From Geopsychrobacter sp. (lineage in GTDB: Bacteria > Desulfobacterota > Desulfuromonadia > Desulfuromonadales > Geopsychrobacteraceae), in contig JAKIUS010000122.1 in assembly GCA_021647445.1 (NCBI GenBank), positions 1 through 5,723 on the forward strand: a stretch of DNA of 5,723 nucleotides, read 5' to 3'. The first letter of the stretch is position 1; every line of letters begins with the position of its first letter. Positions 1 through 5,723 of this stretch are shown here, in pieces. A program made the position numbers and the translations under genes. The notes beneath the pieces are model-generated. The model saw only the letters and a list, made by a program, of their open reading frames with translations. It did not search any database and was not told the origin of the DNA.

Positions 1-1681
1 TACCCCCCATAAAGCGAACCACTTTACTTCGACCCTGCCGATCTTCAACGAGAAGGTCTGCCACCGCTGTCACAACCCGCAAACTGAAGTGCTGGGTATT
101 CTCAATGTCCACACATCCCTCGATGGCATCGACATGCTCCAAAACAAGGGGAAACAAGCAAACCTGATCTCCTCGGCGACCATCATCGCCATTATGATCT
201 TCTCCATCACCTTCTTCATTCTCTATTATGTCGATTCTCCGATTCGACAAATGGTCGACGCCATGACCAAACTGGAGAATGGAGAATTTGAACATGCCTC
301 AACGAACATCACCAGTTCCCGTGAGATGTCGACCCTCTCCAACAAGTTCAACGGCATGGTTAATAAACTCCAATCGCTCATAGATTCGACTATTACCTAC
401 GAGCGCGAGACCGCTGTTCACCATGAAAAACTCTCGCACCAGTCAGAAATCGAAAATATGAATATGACCCTCGAAGACCGTTTGCATGAGATAGAATACT
501 TAAATATTTCTCTCGAAGAACGTATCGAAGAGGTCGAAGAAGCAAACTTTAAAATTGCCGACCTCGCCGGAGACCTGGAAGATCGCAATACCAATCTTGC
601 CAGCGCCGTTCATCGACTGTCGGCCCTCTACAAGATGGGACTTGCCGTCAACTCGACCATGGATTTAAACCAGCTTTTCAACCTGCTGCTACACAAGGCA
701 ATCCGCTCCCTCAATGGCAGCATCGGCTATATTCTGCTCCTGGACAAGAACCATAATTCACTTCGAGTCGGCGACATCATCGGGCTCAATAACCCTGATT
801 TTGACCCTGCCATGACAATTGAGCTTACGCGCGGCGGGGTTTCGAACTATGTCATCGAAAACCGCGAACCGATTCTGATCCGTAAGATTGATGATTCTCG
901 CGATTTCAGCCGTATGAGCCCTCTCGGCTTTGCCAGAGAAACCATCATCTGCGCCCCCCTCTTCGTCCACGATGAGGTCTTTGGCACCCTGACCATCGCC
1001 AACCGTCCGGACGGCGGTGTCTTCAGCGATGAAGACATGGAGATGCTCTCGACCATTGCCGCCCAGGCGAGTGTTGCAATCAAAAACGCCCGGCTTTACG
1101 AAGACCAACAAAGCACCTATCTAAATACTGTCCACGCCCTTGTTACGGCAATTGAGGCAAGCGACCCCTACACCCGTGGTCACTCTGAACGGGTTACCCG
1201 CTACGCCTTAGCCCTGGCCCGGCGGCTCAATCTTCCCGAGCCCTGCTTTAAAGATCTGGAACAAGCCGCTATTCTGCACGATATTGGCAAGATCGGCATC
1301 GATGATTCCTTGCTGCATAAGGTCGACGAACTGTCATTAAGTGACATTGATCGCCTGCGTCAACACCCGATGATCGGTATGCGAATCCTCGAACCTATTC
1401 AATTTATGACCCGCGTGCGTGAGATTATTGGTCAACACCATGAGCGCTTCGATGGTCAGGGCTACCCACATGGATTGTCAGGAGAAAAGCTGCTCTTTGA
1501 AGCACGCATCCTGGCCGTTGTTGATAGCTATGATGCCATGACCTCTGATCGTCCGTACCGTAAGGCCCTGCCTGAAGAGACCGCGCTCCAAGAGATTGAA
1601 CAACACTCCGGTAGCCAGTTTGACCCAAGGGTCGCTGAAGCCTTTATCGAATTGATCAACGACGGCAACTTCCCCACATAA
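1..1681 (+). CDS. Membrane-bound HAMP-GAF-HD-GYP protein, predicted c-di-GMP phosphodiesterase with heme-c-type sensor (5' partial)
   Basis: Predicted to hydrolyse cyclic di-GMP in the cytoplasm under control of a periplasmic input. The frame is open from base 2, so the GTG at 89 is probably internal; the bases before it encode a plausible periplasmic segment with a CHRCH motif. In order: end of a periplasmic sensor (about 2-165), one membrane helix (about 167-232), HAMP (to about 380), a long acidic coiled coil (about 385-615), GAF (about 625-1100) and HD-GYP (about 1105-1665). Expected HD-GYP residues are all visible: the GHSERV histidine (1181), HDIGKIG (from 1277), HHERFDGQGYP (from 1436, GYP at 1460-1468) and the later VVDSYDAMTSDRPYR block. 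The enzyme therefore looks active. Some HD-GYP proteins prefer other cyclic dinucleotides, so substrate is inferred from family. It is followed after 21 bases by a GGDEF gene, probably in the same operon. The N-terminus, including any first membrane helix, is outside the window. Confidence 0.93.
   Translation, partial: TPHKANHFTSTLPIFNEKVCHRCHNPQTEVLGILNVHTSLDGIDMLQNKGKQANLISSATIIAIMIFSITFFILYYVDSPIRQMVDAMTKLENGEFEHASTNITSSREMSTLSNKFNGMVNKLQSLIDSTITYERETAVHHEKLSHQSEIENMNMTLEDRLHEIEYLNISLEERIEEVEEANFKIADLAGDLEDRNTNLASAVHRLSALYKMGLAVNSTMDLNQLFNLLLHKAIRSLNGSIGYILLLDKNHNSLRVGDIIGLNNPDFDPAMTIELTRGGVSNYVIENREPILIRKIDDSRDFSRMSPLGFARETIICAPLFVHDEVFGTLTIANRPDGGVFSDEDMEMLSTIAAQASVAIKNARLYEDQQSTYLNTVHALVTAIEASDPYTRGHSERVTRYALALARRLNLPEPCFKDLEQAAILHDIGKIGIDDSLLHKVDELSLSDIDRLRQHPMIGMRILEPIQFMTRVREIIGQHHERFDGQGYPHGLSGEKLLFEARILAVVDSYDAMTSDRPYRKALPEETALQEIEQHSGSQFDPRVAEAFIELINDGNFPT
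59..73 (+). other. CxxCH heme-c attachment motif in the periplasmic sensor of the HD-GYP protein
   Basis: In the HD-GYP reading frame these codons read Cys-His-Arg-Cys-His, the classical covalent heme c motif. It follows a PIFNEK stretch and precedes a VLGILNVH stretch, about 30 residues before the membrane helix, so it would lie in the periplasm where cytochrome c maturation works. Similar CxxCH motifs just before the last membrane helix are known in heme-c-bearing periplasmic sensors of Geobacter chemoreceptors and related histidine kinases. Heme binding itself is inferred from the motif and location; the axial ligand on the other side would be in the missing N-terminal part. Confidence 0.7.
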
Positions 1682-1682
1682 G

Positions 1683-1695
1683 AAAGGGAGTAGGG
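1683..1695 (+). promoter_or_regulatory. Ribosome binding site of the GGDEF gene
   Basis: The 21-base gap between the two plus-strand genes holds a purine-rich AAAGGGAG at 1683-1690 followed by TAGGG at 1691-1695. The second lies seven bases from the ATG at 1703 and supports that start. No promoter fits in so short a gap, so cotranscription with the HD-GYP gene is likely. Confidence 0.6.
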
Positions 1696-1702
1696 TTACA
1701 CC

Positions 1703-3865
1703 ATGCCCAACTTCACGCCCCTACCACTCCTTAAACAGTTGCTCTGGCCGCTGATTGTCCTGCTGCTGGTCCTGGCCGGAACCTCAGTCATCGGCTCAGG
1801 CCTCCTGCTATATGACAACCTTGGAAGCTCCATCGATGCTCAACTTGAACACGCCCAACAGATGGTCTACCGGGACCTTAAACAAAAAGAACGGCTTCTG
1901 TCCGAACTCCTTACCCTCCTCTCGCAAAGACCGGCGACTGTTCCGATTGCCGAACTTGAAAAAGAAGTACGAACCTATCAACCCACGCTGGGCCTCCAGC
2001 TTTACAATGCACAAAGTAAATTGAGCGCAACCCAGCGCAAACTGCTTGAATCTGTTCAAAAGAGTAAATCAGAGCTACGCCACATCACCTACGACAACCG
2101 CCAGGAGACCTATTACCTTACTCTTCTGCAGCCTGCAGAAGCACCGCACCAGTCCTTATTACTGCGCTTCCCACTGAATCAGGCCCTATTTATAGCGCTC
2201 TCCAAACGCTACCTGTGCGACCTCGCACTCTACTCTGAAGAAGGGCGCCTGATCGTCAGTAGTGCCCCGACGACAGACGCCCCAAACCTTACGGAAGAGC
2301 AACTACTGACACTCTCTTCAAACAATCGTCTCTACACCTCCAGGATAGACGACATCCACTTTCGGAACCTGCTGGCACCACTGCCCTTAGGGAGTAACGG
2401 CCTGCCTTTTCTCAAGACCAGTCGCTCCCTCAACCAACTTAACGGGCTGCTGCTGACAAACAGTTGGCGATTGTTGCTCACGGTCATCCTGACCCTTAGT
2501 ATCGGCTCATTCATCTACTATCGGTTACTGCTTAAGGCGCTGGCACCACTCAAAAACCTGCTGGAAACCATTCGTCAAATTTCACGCGGCAACCTCTCAA
2601 GCCGTACCGAGATCAATCCAGATACCCATCTTCACGAATTGGGAAGCAGCTTTAATCAGATGCTTGAGCAACTTGAAACGCTCTATGAGAATCGCTTAGA
2701 GGCTGAAAAATCGGCCGTACTCAACCAAGAGACCGTTAAATATAGCTACCATTTAAAGAAGAAAAATCTGGAGATAGAAAAAGTCAATATCCAACTCAAA
2801 GAACAGTATGAAGAATTATCCGCCCTCTTCAGAGTTTCACGCAGCCTGACATCGACCCTGGATCAAAACCTGCTTTTTGAAAAAATCTTCACAATTTTTC
2901 GCGAAGCACTGCACTGTGACCGCATCGTGCTTTTACTCTATCTGCCCGGTTCAGAGTCTCTTGAAATCGTTAAAACAGCTGGGCTTGATGCCAATACCGT
3001 CAAGGGACTCTCTTTTAACCTCGGTGAGGGGATCAGCGGCATGGTAGCGGCAAACATGAAGCCCATCTATAGCGAAGATCTCAGCGTTGACGACCGTAAC
3101 CTTAATTATAAGGGCAGCTGGGTCTCAACCGGCAGTCTGCTCTCGATGCCGATGGTCCTGCAGAACCGACTGATCGGAGTCTTGAACATACACCATCCAA
3201 AAGTAAATGCATTCAACCCTGTCAGCCAGCAAATGGCTCAAGCGATAGCCGACCAGTCTGCCATCTCCATTGAAAACTCAAGACTCTACGAAAAAACCCG
3301 CACCCTCTCTGCGACAGATGACCTAACCAGCCTCGCCAACCGACGCCAGTTCCAGGACATTCTGCAACGTGAATGGGCTCAATCACGGCGCTATCACAGT
3401 AATTTCAGTCTACTCATGCTCGACATCGATCATTTCAAGTCCTACAACGACACCCACGGGCACCTTAAAGGGGACATCGTCCTCAAGAAGGTTGCCGCCC
3501 TGCTGCTTCAGAATACACGAGGCATAGACCTTGTTGCGCGTTTCGGGGGAGAGGAATTTGTCCTGCTGTTACCGAAGGCCGACAGAGTAGGCAGCCTAGC
3601 CGTAGCGAGAAAACTCTGCGCCTGTATTGCCAATGAGAACTTCAATGGTATGGAAGAGAGTCAACCAGGAGGAAAACTGACGGTTTCAATCGGCACAGCA
3701 ACATTCCCGAACGACAGCACGGATATCTATGAACTGTTGAACCAGGCCGATGAAGCCCTTTATCAGGTTAAACGCAGTGGCCGCGACCATGCCCTGCCTT
3801 GGTCAGCAAAAATCAGTAGAGCACGGGACGAGATGCCTGCAACGCCGGCTTTGCCTCCCTCCTGA
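1703..3865 (+). CDS. Membrane-bound HAMP-GAF-GGDEF diguanylate cyclase
   Basis: Predicted to make cyclic di-GMP from two GTP. Layout by residue: membrane helix 1 (about 13-37), a periplasmic sensor of roughly 210 residues with no motif I can name, membrane helix 2 (about 250-275), HAMP (to about 325), charged coiled coil (about 325-375), GAF (about 380-527) and GGDEF (about 535-697), then a short Pro/Ala-rich tail. The cyclase domain is complete: a D-LTSLANRR entry motif (540-548), metal-binding DIDHFK (574-579), the base-contacting Asn582 and Asp591, and GGEEF (615-619). An RGID sequence (606-609) sits exactly five residues before GGEEF, the position of the inhibitory I-site, so product inhibition is likely. 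Asp591 argues for a standard c-di-GMP cyclase and against the Geobacter Hypr cGAMP type, which has Ser there. The ATG is supported by a ribosome binding site and the membrane helix starting soon after it. The upstream HD-GYP gene has the opposing activity. Confidence 0.95.
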   Translation: MPNFTPLPLLKQLLWPLIVLLLVLAGTSVIGSGLLLYDNLGSSIDAQLEHAQQMVYRDLKQKERLLSELLTLLSQRPATVPIAELEKEVRTYQPTLGLQLYNAQSKLSATQRKLLESVQKSKSELRHITYDNRQETYYLTLLQPAEAPHQSLLLRFPLNQALFIALSKRYLCDLALYSEEGRLIVSSAPTTDAPNLTEEQLLTLSSNNRLYTSRIDDIHFRNLLAPLPLGSNGLPFLKTSRSLNQLNGLLLTNSWRLLLTVILTLSIGSFIYYRLLLKALAPLKNLLETIRQISRGNLSSRTEINPDTHLHELGSSFNQMLEQLETLYENRLEAEKSAVLNQETVKYSYHLKKKNLEIEKVNIQLKEQYEELSALFRVSRSLTSTLDQNLLFEKIFTIFREALHCDRIVLLLYLPGSESLEIVKTAGLDANTVKGLSFNLGEGISGMVAANMKPIYSEDLSVDDRNLNYKGSWVSTGSLLSMPMVLQNRLIGVLNIHHPKVNAFNPVSQQMAQAIADQSAISIENSRLYEKTRTLSATDDLTSLANRRQFQDILQREWAQSRRYHSNFSLLMLDIDHFKSYNDTHGHLKGDIVLKKVAALLLQNTRGIDLVARFGGEEFVLLLPKADRVGSLAVARKLCACIANENFNGMEESQPGGKLTVSIGTATFPNDSTDIYELLNQADEALYQVKRSGRDHALPWSAKISRARDEMPATPALPPS
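2123..2141. repeat. Perfect 9-bp inverted repeat inside the GGDEF gene
   Basis: CTTCTGCAG and its exact reverse complement CTGCAGAAG flank a single C. As RNA it could form an 8-bp stem with a three-base loop. It lies in codons for the periplasmic sensor region (LLQPAEA). There is no U-tract, so it is not a standard terminator. It may simply be a chance result of Leu/Gln/Ala codons. Confidence 0.6.
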
Positions 3866-3866
3866 T

Positions 3867-5216
3867 TCACTTCCCCTCGTAGAGAATTTTCCAGCGACGC
3901 TGCTCTTTAACCAGATAAAGCTGTTTCTGCATCTCACCGTTGTAGTTATTGGAATGATAGCGTTGCAGAAATGTCGCCACCACCATCTTACGCCCCTCGC
4001 TCCCCTGTTGAGGATAAGCGAATAAAGAGATTCCCCGCAATGCTATATTCTGACGGGTCTTGCGACGCAATACACGTGTCTTGTATTTTTTCCAACTTTT
4101 AAGATTGTGTTTTTTACTCCAGAAATCGATGGCATAGTTGCTCAGGTATTTCTCCAGATTGACAGTCTCCCAGCTACTGCGCCAATCTTCCAGCATCGAC
4201 TGCAATTCAACATTTTGATCAAGCCACTGACGACCACTGATCCACTCTACCTTGCCACTGATAACAACGGGAGTAACTCCGGGCTCTATATACCTGCCGA
4301 TCCGCAGTAATTCTTCGTTCGTTAAGGCAACGCAGCCTTCCGTATCACGCGGAGGACGACTGTAAAGCGACTTATCAGTGCCATGAAGCCAGATGCCATA
4401 CCCGGTTTTATTCAGATGACGATCGAAGACATTTGGATAACTGACGGGAAAAGCACCAGAACCATACATAATCGGCAACCGGTCATCGCTGATATGAGCC
4501 GTTACAAAATAAACACCACTCGGCGTCTTAAGATCCCCTTTGCGGTACTTGTTTCCTGCCTGCTGGCCAAGCACGACATAGTAATCATCCACCAGCTGAG
4601 GCGGCAACCCGGTACCGACATTACGGAAAATATACAACCTGTTTGAAGCCTTATCGACAAGCAGAGCATATTTTATTGAGGGATCGAGCGCGATAAACGC
4701 AGCCGGAATTTTCTGCCCTTGTAACAGAGTCAGATAACCTTGCAAGCGAGCACGCGCCTCACGGCGAAGATTCTCTACCTGCGCCTCTTCCTGCCCGGCA
4801 TCAATGCCCGCGAGAAGATCCGTACCACCCACCTTGCTTAAACGCTCAAAACGGGCCAACAACAGATCTCCATAAACAAGATGAGCAAGCTGAAACTTGG
4901 GTGCCTTTCGTGTCAGTTTTTTTAAAATGTCGATAGCATCATCAAGTCGCTCAATTTGAAAAAGCAACAGGGCTTCAAGCAAGGAGGCCTCATAATCATC
5001 AGCATTTACCTCAAGTCGATGCTGCAAGCGTTGATAAAGAGCCTGCTGCTGGGGCAACAAAGTGCCCATCGCCTCAGAGGACAAAAACAATTCACCTTGC
5101 CCAGCCGGATCAATATTCTCACGCACAGGCTGATTACGCCAAAGAGCCCAGACGCTCACCACCGTCGCAATCAACAATACGAGAATAAAAAGTATGACAA
5201 AACTGCGTCTCAACAT
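3867..5216 (-). CDS. Membrane-anchored L,D-transpeptidase (YkuD fold) with C-terminal NTF2-like domain, Csd6-type
   Basis: Predicted periplasmic peptidoglycan-modifying enzyme of 449 residues. Residues 1-4 are basic and 6-25 form a hydrophobic helix, giving a signal anchor. A helical TPR-like region follows (about 55-125), then the YkuD catalytic domain (about 180-322) and an NTF2-like domain (about 338-449). The active site is visible as His278 in WLHGT and Cys295 in DTEGCVAL, 17 residues apart; the usual S/T-H-G-C core reads T-E-G-C here. The same order of YkuD and NTF2-like domains is known in Helicobacter Csd6 and Campylobacter Pgp2, which act as L,D-carboxypeptidases trimming tetrapeptide stems and set cell shape. 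Whether this protein trims peptides, crosslinks them or attaches proteins cannot be told from sequence. The ATG directly follows the TAA of the upstream gene, whose product carries a related NTF2-like domain, so joint function in the envelope is likely. Confidence 0.9.
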   Translation of the reverse strand: MLRRSFVILFILVLLIATVVSVWALWRNQPVRENIDPAGQGELFLSSEAMGTLLPQQQALYQRLQHRLEVNADDYEASLLEALLLFQIERLDDAIDILKKLTRKAPKFQLAHLVYGDLLLARFERLSKVGGTDLLAGIDAGQEEAQVENLRREARARLQGYLTLLQGQKIPAAFIALDPSIKYALLVDKASNRLYIFRNVGTGLPPQLVDDYYVVLGQQAGNKYRKGDLKTPSGVYFVTAHISDDRLPIMYGSGAFPVSYPNVFDRHLNKTGYGIWLHGTDKSLYSRPPRDTEGCVALTNEELLRIGRYIEPGVTPVVISGKVEWISGRQWLDQNVELQSMLEDWRSSWETVNLEKYLSNYAIDFWSKKHNLKSWKKYKTRVLRRKTRQNIALRGISLFAYPQQGSEGRKMVVATFLQRYHSNNYNGEMQKQLYLVKEQRRWKILYEGK

Positions 5217-5229
5217 TTACCTGACCTGG
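5217..5229 (-). promoter_or_regulatory. Abutting stop/start (TAAATG) and weak ribosome binding site of the transpeptidase gene
   Basis: On the minus strand the sequence reads CCAGGTCAGGTAA immediately before the ATG at 5216. The TAA of the upstream gene touches this ATG. The only Shine-Dalgarno-like bases are two AGG triplets within the end of the upstream gene, the better one eight bases from the ATG. This arrangement suggests translational coupling, in which ribosomes finishing the upstream gene restart on the transpeptidase gene. Confidence 0.5.
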
Positions 5230-5723
5230 CCCAAAGACCTCTCCTTGGCAATTAACCAACTTTGTCCTGCTCGTTTCAAGGTAAAACTCTTGCGGGTACG
5301 ATCACTAAAGCGATCACTGCGATAGGATTGAATCAACCTCACCTCCGCCAATTTAGCGTTTTTACTCACCAATTGAATTGATTCAAGTTTAATTTTAATA
5401 AACTTAGGTGCAGTCAATCGCTGCCTGCGCTTCTTGCTCCAGGCTTTTCGCGAGGGATATCCTTCGGGCTTGAATTCCGCGGCATAACTCCCTAGATAAC
5501 CAGCAACATCCTGTGCAGACCACTCCCGCGCCCAATCAAGCAAAAACTGTTGCGGAGATAAGCTGGCACCGGGATCTGAAATGGCCAGATCCTGTGGCAG
5601 TACCGGTTTGACCGCCACCGGTTTGACCGCCACCGGTTTGACTGCCACCGGTTTGACTGCCACCGGTTTGACCTCCACCGGTTTGACTGCCACCGTTTTG
5701 ACTGCCACCGGTTTGACTGCCAC
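5217..5723 (-). CDS. Protein with Val-Lys-Pro pentapeptide repeats and an NTF2-like (Csd6 C-terminal-like) domain, N-terminus outside window
   Basis: Only the last 168 codons are visible. The GTG at the window edge is a repeat codon, so the real start is probably outside. Residues 1-41 are eight pentapeptide units of the type AVKPV (one with Glu for Ala, one with Thr for Pro), a basic, proline-rich and probably extended linker. After a short spacer, residues about 58-163 form a compact domain resembling the C-terminal domain of the adjacent transpeptidase. Shared features are L-DW---W near the start, YL--YA--F, a K/R-rich stretch, Q-Y-S in the middle, and a final W-I--E. This fits an NTF2-like fold of the Csd6 C-terminal type. 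No catalytic residues are recognised. A periplasmic binding or scaffolding role beside the transpeptidase is an inference; a signal peptide, TPR or other domain could lie in the missing part. Confidence 0.75.
   Translation of the reverse strand: MAVKPVAVKTVAVKPVEVKPVAVKPVAVKPVAVKPVAVKPVLPQDLAISDPGASLSPQQFLLDWAREWSAQDVAGYLGSYAAEFKPEGYPSRKAWSKKRRQRLTAPKFIKIKLESIQLVSKNAKLAEVRLIQSYRSDRFSDRTRKSFTLKRAGQSWLIAKERSLGQVR
5602..5723 (-). repeat. Tandem array of 15-bp repeats encoding the AVKPV pentapeptide
   Basis: Eight full units run from 5602 to 5721 and a ninth begins at 5722 and is cut by the window edge. The plus-strand unit is ACCGGTTTGACTGCC. Differences are few: C for T at the alanine codon in the two units nearest the globular domain, an Ala-to-Glu change at 5662-5676 and a Pro-to-Thr change at 5692-5706. 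The 15-base length keeps the frame whatever the copy number. The near identity at synonymous positions points to recent expansion by slippage or recombination. Confidence 0.95.

Noticed and set aside
89..91. GTG as the start of the HD-GYP gene
   Set aside because: The frame stays open to base 2 and the upstream codons encode a sensible sensor segment with CHRCH. The GTG lies in the middle of that domain and has no clear ribosome binding site.
3840..3856. GCAA...TTGC stem around GCCGGC near the end of the GGDEF gene as a terminator
   Set aside because: The stem is only four base pairs and has no U-tract.
3892..3902. Inverted repeat CAGCG-A-CGCTG near the convergent junction as a terminator
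   Set aside because: A one-base centre leaves at most a 4-bp stem as RNA and no U-tract follows on either strand.
4107..4646. Plus-strand open frames of 67 and 87 codons opposite the transpeptidase gene
   Set aside because: They are antisense to a well-supported enzyme with a complete active site and show no recognisable domain or ribosome binding site.
5299..5318. Direct repeat CGATCACT spaced by four bases
   Set aside because: It encodes the SDRFSDR stretch of the NTF2-like domain and is explained by repeated residues in a conserved region; two 8-base copies are not enough for a regulatory site.
5721..5723. GTG as the start of the repeat-containing gene
   Set aside because: It is one of the regular Val codons of the repeat array and the window ends there, so it is almost certainly internal.
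5602..5723. CRISPR array
   Set aside because: The 15-bp units are directly contiguous with no spacers and are in frame with a protein, so they are a coding tandem repeat.

Overview
The window is almost entirely protein-coding: four genes in two convergent pairs, with no gene-free stretch longer than about 20 bases and no RNA gene, insertion sequence or CRISPR array that I can see. The first and last genes are cut by the window edges. The base composition (roughly 50% GC), the modular membrane-bound c-di-GMP enzymes, and a heme-c (CxxCH) motif in a periplasmic sensor suggest a Gram-negative, cytochrome-rich bacterium. The Desulfuromonadales/Geobacter relatives are my best guess, but this is an inference from gene style and not a phylogenetic result.

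Plus strand, 1-3865: a two-gene signalling operon. The first gene (5' end outside the window) is a transmembrane HAMP-coiled coil-GAF-HD-GYP protein, a predicted c-di-GMP phosphodiesterase. Its periplasmic part contains a CHRCH heme attachment motif just before the membrane helix. After 21 bases comes a complete 720-residue protein with a periplasmic sensor, HAMP, coiled coil, GAF and GGDEF. This is a predicted diguanylate cyclase with an intact active site and an intact inhibitory RxxD site. The two enzymes have opposite activities and nearly the same layout, so the pair probably adjusts c-di-GMP in response to two different periplasmic signals, plus whatever the GAF domains bind.

Minus strand, 5723-3867: a two-gene envelope operon. 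The upstream gene (N-terminus outside the window) has a run of eight 15-bp repeats encoding a Val/Lys/Pro/Ala pentapeptide, then one globular NTF2-like domain. Its stop codon directly abuts the ATG of the second gene. That gene encodes a membrane-anchored L,D-transpeptidase-fold (YkuD) protein whose C-terminus is a related NTF2-like domain, the layout of the Csd6 family of cell-shape peptidoglycan-trimming enzymes. The pair looks like an enzyme plus a partner that shares its accessory domain.

The two operons meet tail to tail with one base between their stop codons, and I found no convincing terminator hairpin at the junction. The promoters of both operons must lie outside the window.
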